Positions 1-10,166 of a DNA stretch of 64,000 nt are shown here, piece by piece (the first letter of the stretch is position 1; the number at the start of each line of letters is the position of its first letter). The translations under genes and the position numbers were made by a program. The DNA lies in the NCBI GenBank assembly GCA_016715245.1, contig JADKAS010000007.1, forward strand, positions 1 to 64,000, in the 5' to 3' direction. Source of the stretch: Saprospiraceae bacterium. GTDB lineage: Bacteria > Bacteroidota > Bacteroidia > Chitinophagales > Saprospiraceae. The notes under the pieces were generated by a model that was not told the origin of the DNA, made no database searches, and was given only the letters and a program-made list of their open reading frames with translations.

Positions 1-2989
1 CATTGTAATCAATAGTAGCAGATAATGCAGGTCCCACCTGAATTGTCGTACTCGCATCGGACACACAGCCTGTAGCTGAATTTGTATATGTAAACTGAGC
101 ACCTCCCGGTGTAAGTCCGTTAATGACTCCTGAAGAATTAATAGTTGCCACAGCAGGATTTGAACTGGTCCATGTTCCACCTGAAGATGGCAGAAGCTGG
201 GTCGTGTTACCCACACAAATATTAGCTGGTCCGTTCAGTGTGATTACAGGTCCGGGATTGACCGTCACCGGAGTGGTGGCATCCGAACTGCAATTGGTAA
301 CTGAATTTGTAAAAATGAATGTAGCAGTACCCTGACTGATGGCGGTTACTATACCTGTATTGGTTACTGTTGCTACTGCAGGGTTTGAACTTGTCCACGC
401 CACCTAAGCAGGGAGCAAATTTGCAGGTTGCCGGGACAAAGACCTGATGCTCCTGGAAACAGATACAACAGGTTTAGGGTTGACATTAACAGTTACTGTT
501 GGTACTGCGGTACATCCGTTATCATTTGTCACTGTAACGAGGTAAGTTGTAGAAGGCGGTGCTGGTGTGACGGTCACTGACTTGGTTGTGGCACTGCCTG
601 CGTTGGCACTCCACAGGTAACTCACACCTGTTGTGGTATTGATATCCAGAAAAACATTTTCTCCTTCACATACAGTGGATTGAAGGTTTATGATTACGGG
701 GTCATATCTTTCATTAACATATCCTGAAACGGAAGTTTTGCAGACATTTGCATCTGTCACTGTTACGTTATATGTTCCGAATTGCGTGATGGTAATGGTA
801 TTGGTATTTCCGTTAAAACCAGAAGGTCCTGTCCAGAGATACGTATACGGCGATGCCCCTCCTGATACGTCAACACTTATTTGTTTATTGTCTGTAATAC
901 ATAGTGAGCCCATATAATTTATAGCCGCTGAAGGTGCATTTGGAACACCATTGATCACCACCGGCGCAGAAGGAAGTGAAGTACAGTTTTCCGGAGTTCT
1001 GACGGTAAATGTATACGAAGTTCCGACAGCCAAACCAGTGACAGTATAACTGGTTCCGGTACCTGTATAAGTATTACCACCCGGAGTTCTTGTTAATGTC
1101 CAGGTTCCTGATGAAGGTAAACCATTAAGAACAACACTACCTGTAGTTATGGCACAAGTGGGTTGGGTAATAGTGCCTGCCACCGGGGCAGATGGTACGG
1201 CAAACACTGTAAAATCTTTGGTTCCGATACAACCATTGCTTGATCTTGTATAAATCAGATTGACTGTGCCCGGAGCAATAGCTGTAACCACACCTGCATT
1301 GGTTATTGTTGCAACTGAAGTGTTGCTTGAAGCCCATGTTCCGTTGTTTGTTGGTGAAACTGTCACCATACTGCCGACACATGCATTATCAGGACCGCTC
1401 AAAGTCGGAATGCTTGGTATTCTGTCGATTGACACAACACCAGAAGAAGGTGAAGTACAATTATTGCTGTTGGTTACTTTAAAAGTGTAATCAGTGTCAT
1501 CACTCAATCCGGTAACTGTGTAAGAAGATCCGGTTCCTGAATAAGTTGCTGCTCCCGGTGTTCTGGTTATTGTCCAGTTCCCTGAAGAAGGAAGCCCGGT
1601 CAATACCACACTACCAGTAGGGTGAGTACAGTCTGGTTGAGTTATGGTGCCTGTTACCGGAGCAGTTGGAATGGCAAATACAGTAAATGGTAAGGTATTC
1701 GAACACCCGTCTGACGATCTTGTGTACGTCAATGTTACAGCGCCTGCAGAATTTGCTGTTACCAGTCCTGCATTAGACACTGTTGCCACCGAATTATTGC
1801 TTGAAGCCCAGGTTCCATTGGTTGTTGGAGTTACATTGGCTGTAAGGCCGGCACATATACTGGCAGCACCTCCGACAACAGGAGCTCCCGGAACGGCATT
1901 GATAGTAATATTTGTCGACGAAGGAGATGTACACAAATTACTGTTTGTAACGGTAAGTGTATAGGTTGCATTAGCAGGTAGCCCTGTAAGAGTATAGCTG
2001 CTACCTGTACCGGTGTAAAGTATTTCCGCCGGGTGAACGGGTTATTGTCCATGTACCGGAAGAAGGTAATCCACTTAAGATGACACTTCCGGTGGGCGTG
2101 GTACATGTAGGTTGAGTTACTGTTCCCGGAACAGGAGCTGAAGGATTTTGCAAAAACGGTAAAAGGAAGTGTATTGGCACAACCATCAGATGTTCTTGTA
2201 TACGTTAAAATAACTGAACCGGCAGATACCCCTGTGACAAGTCCTGCATTGGTTACAGTTGCTATACCGTTATTGGCTGAACTCCAGGTTCCATTTGAAG
2301 ATGGAGTTACATTTGTCGTTGCGCCTGCGCAGACAGATGTTGCGCCACCTAACACCGGATTTGCCGGAATGGCATTTATAGCGACTATGTTAGAAGATGA
2401 TGAAGTGCATAAATCAGCATTTGTTACTACAAAAGTAAAGGATGTATTTGGTGTCAGGCCGGTAACTGTGTAGCTGGTTCCGGTACCTGTATAAGTATTT
2501 CCACCCGGAGTTCTTGTAATTGTCCACATACCTGATGAAGGTAAACCGTTCAGTAATACACTTCCTGTTGCCGTTATACATGTCGGGTGAGTAATAGTTC
2601 CAACGACAGGTGCTGAAGGAAGTGCATACACGGTAAATGGTAAACTGTTACTACATCCGTCCGATGTACGGGTATAAGTCAAAGTGACTGTACCGGCTGT
2701 CAGACCATTAACGACACCAACATTTGTTATAGTAGCTACTGAGTTGTTGGATGATGTCCACGTTCCGTTTGTGGAAGGGGTTACATTTGCAGACGACCCT
2801 GCACAAATGGCGAAGCGCCTCCTAAAGAAGGTGCAGAAGGAGGAGTGTTAATTACTACATCTGATGAAGGGACAGAAGTACATGTATTCGCATTTGTCAC
2901 CCTGAAAGTATATGTGGTATTTGAAGGAAGGTCTGTTACTGTATATGAAGTTCCCGATCCTGAATATGTCGTTCCACCGGGAAGTCTTG
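1..2989 (-). CDS. Giant surface protein A, piece 7: Ig-like repeat array (partial)
   Basis: Open stretches 1831-2682, 2001-2186 and 404-1936, plus unassigned frames to position 1, carry the same alternating repeats as gene B: a VGTITQPTC...GLPSSGTWTITRTPGG unit followed by a Big_2-like unit (SVCAG..ANVTPSSNGTW...TLTYTRTSDGCSN). Residues read from about 1050 to 480 hold SprB-like modules (YTYLWTGPSGFNGN, VSYLWSANAGSATTKSV) that also occur in gene B. Frame changes lie near 2812, 2155 (one extra A in GCAAAATCC), 2020 (one extra T) and 450-404. Left of 404 the frame reads NPAVATVTNTGIVTAISQG and NPGPVITLNGPANICVGN, the ITGP-type Big_2 repeats. The gene leaves the window here. Confidence 0.75.
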
Positions 2990-4809
2990 TTATGGTCCAA
3001 GAACAGGATTGTTACTTGTCCACATACCACCTGAAGCCGGAGATAGTTGCAAAGTTGCTCCAAGACATAGGTTTCCGGAAGGCAGACTTGCCGGACAAGA
3101 ACCGCATTTCGGCGAAAAGGTTATCATTTTTGGTTCACCTAAAGTTCCACCTGAATCAAACCGGTCCAGATATGTGCCTGAAGGATAATTGAATCTTCTT
3201 ACGGTGCCTCCACTGACGGCAACTGCGTACAACCTGCCGTCCGGACCGAAGTTTACACCAGAATAGTATTCGCTCAGCCCGGAAGTGCCCCATACTGTGA
3301 TGATTCCTGTACTTAAAGTAATTTTATAAATATTGTTGGTTCGTGTACCCACATATAAATTTCCGTCCGGACCGAAGACCATTGCTCTTGGTCCGAAATC
3401 GCACCTGATAATTCTGAAAATATACTAAAATCGTATGAAGCCACCAAGGCACCGGTACTTCCTTCAAATTTCATCACTTTATCATTATCCAGACTTGCTA
3501 CGTATAAGAAACCGTCAGAGCTGAATAATAAACTTGTATGTGGTCCATTAAGGCCTGTCGTACTGAGTACAAAATTATCAATAAAAGCACCTGTTGTTCC
3601 ATTATATCGTTTTACCTGATCTGTGTTATAGCTGTTTACATACAGGTTACCGTCAGGACCGAAAGTAAGTCCTCGTGCTTCATCCAAGCCACCCGAACCG
3701 GCTGATACAAAAGTACTAATAAATGCCCCTGTTTGTCCATTGTATCTTAATATGGCATCTCCAAAAGAACTTGAAACAAAGAGATCACCGTTTGGTCCGT
3801 AAGCCATACCATAAGGTCTGCTCAGACCACCAGAACCTGTTGTAACCAGATCATTAATGTATGTTCCATTCTGACCATTGTATTTATTGACTTTATCCTG
3901 ATTGTTATTGCTTACCAATGCCACATAACTTAAGGTGGCTGAACAATAAAAACCAAAATCAAGGGTTGTGTTTCCTAACAAACCATCTTCGTCATTATTT
4001 GGTTCCGGGCCTCCCAGAGTGATCGCAGAAGAAGCCACACCAAATCCTGAAACCGTTTTTCCATTGTCATCATTATCAATGTTGTTGTCAGGATCAGGAG
4101 CCGGATCATTTCCAGTTGTCGTTGAGAAATTTTCCAAAATTCCACCAGCGTTAAAATTGGCAGGATCCACTTGTACAATATAATTTCCACGATTTAAATT
4201 TTTAAACAAATAGTAACCTCCACTATGCGTCCATTGAGTGGCAATCGCAGCTCCATCTGATGCATCCAACTCTCCGTTTCCGTTATCAAGATATAAATTT
4301 ACCTTTACCCCGTCCAGAGGAAAATCGCCACTTGCCATTTCAAAGATGCCGTCATTATCTGCTTCAACCCAAACTCTGTTTCCTAATGTATAAGGACAAT
4401 TTGTGACTGAAAATGTCATTGCATTACTACATCCATCACTTGTCCTTGTGTATGTCAAAGTTACTGAACCTGCAGAGACACCAGTTACCAGACCGGCATT
4501 GGTAATGGTAGCAATGGCAGTATTACTGCTGGACCATGTACCTCCTGAATTTGGAGTAACATTTGTTGTAAAATCTAAACATAATGGAATATTTCCGCCT
4601 AATGTGGGCGGAGATGGTTGAGCATTAATTACTACACTGGCTGAAGAAGGAGACACGCAACTATTAGAGTTAGTTACGGTGAATGTGTACGATGTGGCAG
4701 CAGGCAGACCTGTTACTGTATAACTGGTTCCGGTACCTGTATAGGTCACATTACCCGGACTTCGGGTTATGGTCCATGTACCGCTTGAAGGAAGACCATT
4801 TAAAACCAC
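2990..4809 (-). CDS. Giant surface protein A, piece 6: Ig repeat, SdrD B-like domain, NHL-like propeller
   Basis: Two frames (3313-4809 and 2990-3382) joined near 3398. Order: one Ig-like repeat pair (NGLPSSGTWTITRSPG ... LTYTRTSDGCSNAM), a SdrD B-like domain (YTLGNRVWVEADNDGIFEMA ... DLDFGF-type end), then six or so NHL/SMP-30-like propeller blades (GPNGDLFVSSSFGDAILRYN, FGPDGNLYVNSYNTDQVKRYN, FSSDGFLYVASLDNDKVMKF, FGPDGNLYVGTRTNNIYKI). This insert is absent from gene B, so the two paralogues differ in modules. The end, CLGATLQLSPASGGMWTSNN, runs abruptly into the middle of another repeat (WTITRLPGG) near 3010. Confidence 0.75.
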
Positions 4810-4853
4810 GCTACCTGTTGAATTACTGCAGGTTGGTTGAGTAATTGTACCTG

Positions 4854-6359
4854 CTACAGGGGCACCTGAAGGGCAAAAGACACATCATAAAACAAAATAT
4901 TGTCTATCCATACAGTCTGGCTTGATTGGCCAAGATTAAATCCGATTCTTCCATTAGGTGTTGTAGTATTATGAGTATACGTAAAAGTAAAGGTTTGTGC
5001 TGTAGTGGTAAGATTTACATCATTATAAAAATAATTGGTCCATGGACTGATTCCCAGGTCAGTAAAAACACCAATGACTCTGTTAGCAGAAGCTTTTGCC
5101 CTGAAAGAGACTCTGTAAGTTTTTCCGGCTTCTAGTAATACATTTGTTTGTGCAAACTGAATGTGAAAATTTGTACCTGTTGATGTTGAAATATTGACCC
5201 TTGCAGAGTTTTTTCCTGAAAGTTGTGATGTATTGTCAACAGTTCTCGTAGCCACAGCACCTCCCTGCTGATAAAAATCCCACGATGTAAATCCTTCATC
5301 AAATTCTCTGTTCAAAATAAGGTAACAATCAGGATCAGCGCAGTCTGTAAGTCCGTCGCCATCATCATCGATGCCGTTTGCACAGATTTCCGGTGTACAT
5401 TTTGAAGCATCCTTTAATGTCTGGTCAAATATGATTTTCATCTGCGGCGTCAGGTGTTTGGCAGGATGAAAATAGCTTGATACAGGCGCAGGGATAAAAC
5501 CACCATTTTGTGAATTGCTGTACAAACCATTCATGTGCAATCCAAGAAATTGACGGTGGCCATGGGTGGTAGACACACCGGGAATGGAGTGAGCATTGTA
5601 TTTATAGCCCATTGTGTTGCTGTTGCCACCTCCGTTTCCGGAAACCATCCAGAGATAACCAGTTACACCTGACAGGGTAGTTCCGCCCGTTTTTACAGGT
5701 GAATAGTTTGCATTGATGTTGTCATAATTGTAAACATTGATCATATTTACATCATTTGTATAAGCATCATTTCCCCATGCGTAGTACCCGGCACCGTTCG
5801 TCGTCCAAAGCTGTTGTATTCCATAGTTCATATTAAGAATACTTCCCTTGAATGGCAAAAGATTATTTGCCAGTCTTGAAGATACATAACCTTCTGTAGT
5901 GGGAGATAAAATTATCAGATCATAGTCATTAATATTGATGGTCAATGGTGTCACCTGATCCATCGGATTATAAAAATCGTTGCTTGTGCCATTGTCTTTG
6001 ACAAGTACAGGAACTACGTTTCCTGTATTATTTGCCATAATATATTCGATCACCCCATGGTCAAAAGCATCTCCATCAGCCGGTTTGTCAAGGCCACACA
6101 AATAAAGAATATCACAATTTAAAATATCTGAAGAACAAGGATTAGGTGCATTAAATGTCAATACATTCGAACATCCGAAAGAAGGATTGAAATACCATCC
6201 GGCTGTAACGGGAATATTGGTGGCACCATTAGCGGGTACCGAGAAAGTTATTGTCTGGGGGGATGTAGCTCCTCCTGCCACATTGATAAATTCGGTTTTG
6301 TTATTTATAGTAACCCCGATCTGATCACCTGAAGGAGCGGATGTCCAGGCCACCTGCAC
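4854..6359 (-). CDS. Giant surface protein A, piece 5: ThuA-like domain, MopE-like motif, CBM-like domain
   Basis: Residues about 90-330 form a domain nearly identical to one in gene B: CDILYLCGLDKPADGDAFDH, then NDYDLIILSPTT, SIPGVSTTHGHRQFLGLHMN and FHPAKHLTPQMKIIFDQTL. The layout (beta strand, LCG, YDLIILSPT, GSILNMNY) resembles the Rossmann-like ThuA/glutamine-amidotransferase-like domains of secreted proteins. That assignment is inference. A short acidic motif (ANGIDDDGDGLTDCADPDC) follows, of the kind found in putative metal-binding repeats, then a carbohydrate-binding-like domain (REFDEGFTSWDFY ... QTVWIDNILF). The frame is lost near 4876, where CPSGAPVAGTITQP should start the repeat array. 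Confidence 0.75.
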   Translation of the reverse strand: MQVAWTSAPSGDQIGVTINNKTEFINVAGGATSPQTITFSVPANGATNIPVTAGWYFNPSFGCSNVLTFNAPNPCSSDILNCDILYLCGLDKPADGDAFDHGVIEYIMANNTGNVVPVLVKDNGTSNDFYNPMDQVTPLTININDYDLIILSPTTEGYVSSRLANNLLPFKGSILNMNYGIQQLWTTNGAGYYAWGNDAYTNDVNMINVYNYDNINANYSPVKTGGTTLSGVTGYLWMVSGNGGGNSNTMGYKYNAHSIPGVSTTHGHRQFLGLHMNGLYSNSQNGGFIPAPVSSYFHPAKHLTPQMKIIFDQTLKDASKCTPEICANGIDDDGDGLTDCADPDCYLILNREFDEGFTSWDFYQQGGAVATRTVDNTSQLSGKNSARVNISTSTGTNFHIQFAQTNVLLEAGKTYRVSFRAKASANRVIGVFTDLGISPWTNYFYNDVNLTTTAQTFTFTYTHNTTTPNGRIGFNLGQSSQTVWIDNILFYDVSFALQVPL

Positions 6360-6409
6360 ACTTACCTGAGCAACGTCCTCTAATGGGTGATTAATACAAC
6401 TTCCAACTG

Positions 6410-7196
6410 TTAATTTGACAAGGTCAAATTTGTACCTGTTGATGTATTTACGGTGCCTGAATCAGAAGAAGGACATGAAGAAATGCTGGTTAGTTCAAAA
6501 TTATCAACAAACAACTCACCCGGTCCGAAAATTTCTGCAAATACAGTAAGCCATGTTGCTGTAGGAGATGTTACGAATTCAAATGAATAGTATTGATACT
6601 CTGAGGATGTGACCAATACTCCTTCTCCATTTTCAATCATAACACTGTTGTTGTCCCAGAATTGAAACCGAACTGAGGGAACTTCATTTGAGTTATTTGT
6701 TTTAGCATAAAAACTCAACCTATACTTTTTTCCGGGAGTTATATTCATTCCTGAGCCACGCCTCCGTATTCATTTAGAGTCCGTCAAGTTTTACAGCTTT
6801 TGAGCCGGAGTATACATCTGCTGGTGTTGTTGTAAATGCATGCGCTTGCCCAGTTGTCCCATCCTTCCAGATCTGTTGCAGATTCGAAATCCGGCATTGC
6901 TTAATAAATTGGAACTCCAGGGAGGTGTACAAGTTCACAGAATATGTGGTGGTAGTGACCGGATTCACGGTGATGGAAGAACTTGTTGAGCCATTACTCC
7001 ATGGCAAAGAACCACCAGAACATCCTGTTGGGGTTAGAGTTGTGCTCGCACCAGGGCAAGCAGTGACGTTATCAAGATTTACCGGAGAACCTGAACCATA
7101 AAGCAGGTTCACTTCATCAAAATCATAGCAGGCCGGCAAATTGTAAACTAATGAAACTTTCGTCCAAGGCAACCGGAGAATTGGTACCTGTGGCAC
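6410..7196 (-). CDS. Giant surface protein A, pieces 3-4: second carbohydrate-binding-like domain, badly broken
   Basis: Two short open stretches (6774-7196 and 6410-6748) together match the gene B region from CYDFDEVNLLYGSG through the CBM_4_9-like domain (MNITPGKKYRLSFYAK, VRFQFWDNN). At least four frame changes lie here. Between about 6850 and 6955 the expected text (PDFESATDLEGWDNW) appears only in another frame. Near 6760 the expected GGVAQEMN needs one extra A. The domain would bind ligand through a beta-sandwich, as in family 4/9 carbohydrate-binding modules; that is inferred from pattern only. This is the most damaged part of gene A. Confidence 0.65.
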
Positions 7197-7269
7197 TATT
7201 GTTTTGCCAGGTAAATATCAGTCTTACTGTTGTTCCTGCTAAAGAATTGGGTAAGGTAATGGTGGCATT

Positions 7270-8133
7270 TTATAAAAAGGAGACGTTGTAAGGATTTGTA
7301 CCACTTACCAGGTTGCACCACCTTAAAATGGTACTTGTTGACGCCGGAACTCCGGCAACAGGTTCTACTGTGGTTGGTGCTGTATAGACAAGTAATCTGT
7401 CAGTACTCGCCTGTCCCATACCTTTCCATTGAAATGAAAGGGTGATATTAGTTGCGTCAGGATGTATTTTTATATCTCTGTAAAGGTGGGATGTTTGCGC
7501 AGTGGTAATATTATAAGTATGATTTGTACCACCGTTATTAGAAATATAAGCTGCGTTGGTACCTGAATAAGCGCCCGGCACACTACCTGTATACCAATCA
7601 TTTGTACCGTTGTTGATTGCTGTCCAGCCATTGTCATAGGGTGAACAACAGGATTCAAATCCACCGGTATCAGCAGGATCAAGGGCGGTGTATCTTCTTG
7701 TACCACCTGTGCCGTTGACAGTCCATCTGAGTCTGGCATTATTACCGGAAGAAATGGTAGCTGTTGAAGATGGCGATGATGTATTTGAAATGGAAGCACT
7801 ACCTGAAACAACACTCCAGACTCCGGAATATCCCGCTGGAGGTGTATTTGCTGCCAATGTAAATGCATTGGAACAATTGAACTGGTCCGGCCCGGCATTT
7901 GCTCTGGATGCAGAACTTATTTCTTCAATACACATATCATCAATGACAATACCATTGACATTATGTAAAGTGGTAAATAAAAAATCTGCATATTCATATC
8001 CGGCAGAAGGTATAGTTACTTCAAATGAATATCGTTGCCAGTTAAGATTGTTCCATGATGTACTGGCAGGAGCCATAAAAGAATTCCCAATATGAAGATC
8101 AGGCACTGTATTTCCGCCTGAAATAAATTCCAT
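7270..8133 (-). CDS. Giant surface protein A, piece 2: carbohydrate-binding-like and MAM-like domains
   Basis: Continues piece 1 after a +1 shift. The first 110 residues finish the jelly-roll domain (NLNWQRYSFEVTIPSAGYEYADF ... IVIDDMCIEEI is the pattern also seen in gene B). A PKD-like segment (ANAGPDQFNCSNAFTL) follows, then a domain with a TSHLYRDIKIHPDATNITL motif. The frame stops at 7270, yet the same frame continues directly as NATITLPNSLAGTTVRL, so this is an in-frame stop. An extra T plus a missing A in adjacent homopolymers would produce it. The ATG at 8133 is internal and not a real start. Confidence 0.75.
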   Translation of the reverse strand: MEFISGGNTVPDLHIGNSFMAPASTSWNNLNWQRYSFEVTIPSAGYEYADFLFTTLHNVNGIVIDDMCIEEISSASRANAGPDQFNCSNAFTLAANTPPAGYSGVWSVVSGSASISNTSSPSSTATISSGNNARLRWTVNGTGGTRRYTALDPADTGGFESCCSPYDNGWTAINNGTNDWYTGSVPGAYSGTNAAYISNNGGTNHTYNITTAQTSHLYRDIKIHPDATNITLSFQWKGMGQASTDRLLVYTAPTTVEPVAGVPASTSTILRWCNLVSGTNPYNVSFL

Positions 8134-9565
8134 TGCAAAAGGTTGAAGTAGTTTGAGTAGCTGAATTTGTAAAAGCGGCTACCCAGGCAGATACCCTGTA
8201 GGTACGTCCACAGGTAAGATCAGCAAATGTTTTTAAAGATGAAAGGCAAAAACCTTCACCGGCCATAAACACCATCCGGCTTCCGCTTTTTGGATTTCCG
8301 TTGGCACCTGTCTTATTAATATAATACGCCCCGGTAAACGATGAGGTATTGGGTAATGATGTTCCATATCTTTCTGACCATCCGACCGGATTAGTAGTCT
8401 GGTATATCAGTGTGGCCGGTGTACTCTGAAAACTCAGGTTGTCAGCGGTTGCTGTACCTCTTAATTCAAAATCCCCGTTGGAGTTGAGAGGACTCGTACA
8501 CAAGGGCGTACACGACGTTGTATTGGTGAGGGCCACATCATCACTAATGGTGGTTGTACCGTTGGATACTGATAATCTGATGGTTGCTGTATTCCCTGCG
8601 GGAACCGTAACCTCAGCAACAGGATTAGAATTGTCATATATAAAACCATTTCCTGAAACTACTGACCATGTGATACTGTATCCAGCCGGAGGGATATTAC
8701 TATTAATGACAAATCTGGCATTCTGACATTGTGATTGATCAGGCCCGGCATCTATATTTACATCATAGGTAATTAACACTTTACCGGCGCCTCCGTTTCC
8801 TCCTGCCGGGCTTCCTGTAGTACCTCTTACGGCACCACTTCCTCCACCTCCGGGGGCAGAACCAGCGGCTCCACTTCCTGCGGTAGTTCTTCCATTGGCA
8901 CCATTTCCACCATTGGTCGGAGCGACACCACCGGTTGTTCCGGATGCATTCGTTCCGTTTGCCGCTGTACCAGCTGAAGAACCACCACCCCCGCTGGAAG
9001 TAGTACTTACTCCGTTGGCACCGTTTCCACCAGAAAATTTTATGGTTCCGATTCCGGAAGCTGAACTTCCGCCGGTAGCACCGGTAGTTGTATTTGAAGC
9101 TGCTGAATTGCCGCCTTTAGCCAATACAAAAGCTGTGGTCACAGTTCCGGGCGACACCCATGAATCTCCACCAGCTGCAGTATTGCTTGAACTTCCGGCG
9201 CCCACGTTAACATTGAGTACCTGGCCCGGAGTTACGGCAAATACCTGTCGTGAATAGGCACCTCCTCCGCCTCCACCTGTCCCATCTGTTCCGGTAGTTC
9301 TGGAACCACCGCGACCTCCGCCTCCCCATGTTTCGACCGTTATGCTGGTTACACCTGCAGGTACGGTGAAGGTATGACTTCTGGCCACATTATAGTTCAA
9401 AAGCTGATGTAAGGGGGGGACAGGCTGAAAAGGCGGGTTTTCTGAGAATAGCGGATTACAGACAGCCAAAAATAAAAAAAGAGCTATCCATACGTATCGT
9501 AAAGAAAACTTATTTCCGGAAATATCAAATAATTGAATACCGGGAAAGTATGTAAAGACCTTCAT
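8099..9565 (-). CDS. Giant surface protein A, N-terminal piece: signal peptide and glycine-rich domain
   Basis: Starts at the first Met, MKVFTYFPG, with a hydrophobic stretch (WIALFLFLAV) around residues 27-36 that fits an export signal. Residues about 60-270 form a glycine-rich domain that begins HTFTVPAGVTSITVETWGG and contains long Gly/Ser/Thr runs. A PKD/Ig-like segment (GPDQSQCQNARF) follows, then the start of a carbohydrate-binding-like jelly-roll (SPLNSNGDFELRG ... KSGSRMVFMAGEGF). The piece ends out of frame after TTSTF: the frame resumes as AMEFISGG in the next piece if one T of a four-T run (near 8143) is dropped. Homologous to residues 1-480 of gene B. Likely a cell-surface or secreted adhesin; no enzyme motif seen. 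Confidence 0.8.
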   Translation of the reverse strand: MKVFTYFPGIQLFDISGNKFSLRYVWIALFLFLAVCNPLFSENPPFQPVPPLHQLLNYNVARSHTFTVPAGVTSITVETWGGGGRGGSRTTGTDGTGGGGGGAYSRQVFAVTPGQVLNVNVGAGSSSNTAAGGDSWVSPGTVTTAFVLAKGGNSAASNTTTGATGGSSASGIGTIKFSGGNGANGVSTTSSGGGGSSAGTAANGTNASGTTGGVAPTNGGNGANGRTTAGSGAAGSAPGGGGSGAVRGTTGSPAGGNGGAGKVLITYDVNIDAGPDQSQCQNARFVINSNIPPAGYSITWSVVSGNGFIYDNSNPVAEVTVPAGNTATIRLSVSNGTTTISDDVALTNTTSCTPLCTSPLNSNGDFELRGTATADNLSFQSTPATLIYQTTNPVGWSERYGTSLPNTSSFTGAYYINKTGANGNPKSGSRMVFMAGEGFCLSSLKTFADLTCGRTYRVSAWVAAFTNSATQTTSTFCNGIYFRRKYSA

Positions 9566-10166
9566 AGAGTCGGATTAACGGGTTTTAATAATATAGGTTA
9601 TATCTTAAACACAGTTTTAACCATCGTCTCATTTTGAAAAAGATTGAAAAAAACTGGTTTAAAATATAATGTTTCTCAGGGTTTCAGATTATACTGAAAT
9701 AATAACAGGCATAAATTCATATAAACTCAACCTGTTATTACTTTATTTTGACACAAAAACGGCCATAATCCCCTATAAAAAGTATTATTTAAATTTTCAT
9801 ATTAAAAAAAACAACAAGATTTAAAGGGGTTTACATCAGAAGTAAGTAATTATTTGTAGCTATCGGAAAATACTTTTTTATTGTGAAATAAATGATTTGC
9901 AAAATTACATATATTATTAAATATATAGGCATTATAAATTAAAATTATTTATAATATATAAAACATCAACCTTATTTTCCTGAATTCCTGTTTCAAATCC
10001 GGCAAATAATTATTTCACTACTTACATATTATTTTTATTTACAATATGTAATTTGTAAATATTTATATAAAATAATTATACTGGAATTATGTATGACAAA
10101 TCATGAATTGTTTTTACTCTCAGTAAATGTTTTCAAAACATTTTTCTATTAAATGAAAATGCTGAA
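9566..10166. other. AT-rich intergenic gap between giant genes A and B
   Basis: About 600 bp between the 5' end of gene A and the 3' end of gene B. It is strongly AT-rich with many stops in all frames, and no coding pattern or RNA gene was recognised. It must hold the promoter of gene A, but I could not place a convincing TAnnTTTG box. The only clear structure is the palindrome at 10125-10143. Confidence 0.7.
10125..10143. terminator. Palindrome just downstream of giant gene B
   Basis: AAATGTTTTCAAAACATTT is a perfect 19-base palindrome about 24 bp past the gene B stop codon (10167-10169, minus strand). It could form a hairpin and serve as a 3' end or terminator. No clear T-run follows on the minus strand, so intrinsic termination is uncertain. 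Confidence 0.35.

Larger units (their letters stand above)
1..9565 (-). other. Reconstructed span of giant surface protein A (partial, multiply frameshifted)
   Basis: One gene read from 9565 leftward off the window edge, split by small indels into about ten reading-frame pieces. The pieces line up in order with the paralogous gene B: signal peptide, glycine-rich domain, carbohydrate-binding-like domains, a ThuA-like domain, then Ig-like repeats. Frame breaks were placed by matching to gene B near 8143, 7268 (in-frame stop), 7159, 6950-6850 (several), 6760, 6410, 4876, 3398, about 3010, 2812, 2155, 2020 and 450-404. Most look like one base gained or lost in a short homopolymer. It could be a real pseudogene or poor local consensus. 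The entries below describe the pieces. The 3' end lies outside the window. Confidence 0.85.

Noticed and set aside
1..9565. Programmed ribosomal frameshifting as the reason for the broken frames
   Set aside because: There are over ten breaks, in both directions, at ordinary short homopolymers without slippery heptamers or downstream structures; decay or sequence error explains them better.
9574..9584. Shared ATTAACGGGTT-like string upstream of genes A (9574) and B (about 32633)
   Set aside because: The match is only about 10 bases, at different distances from the two start codons, and no flanking similarity is visible; probably chance.
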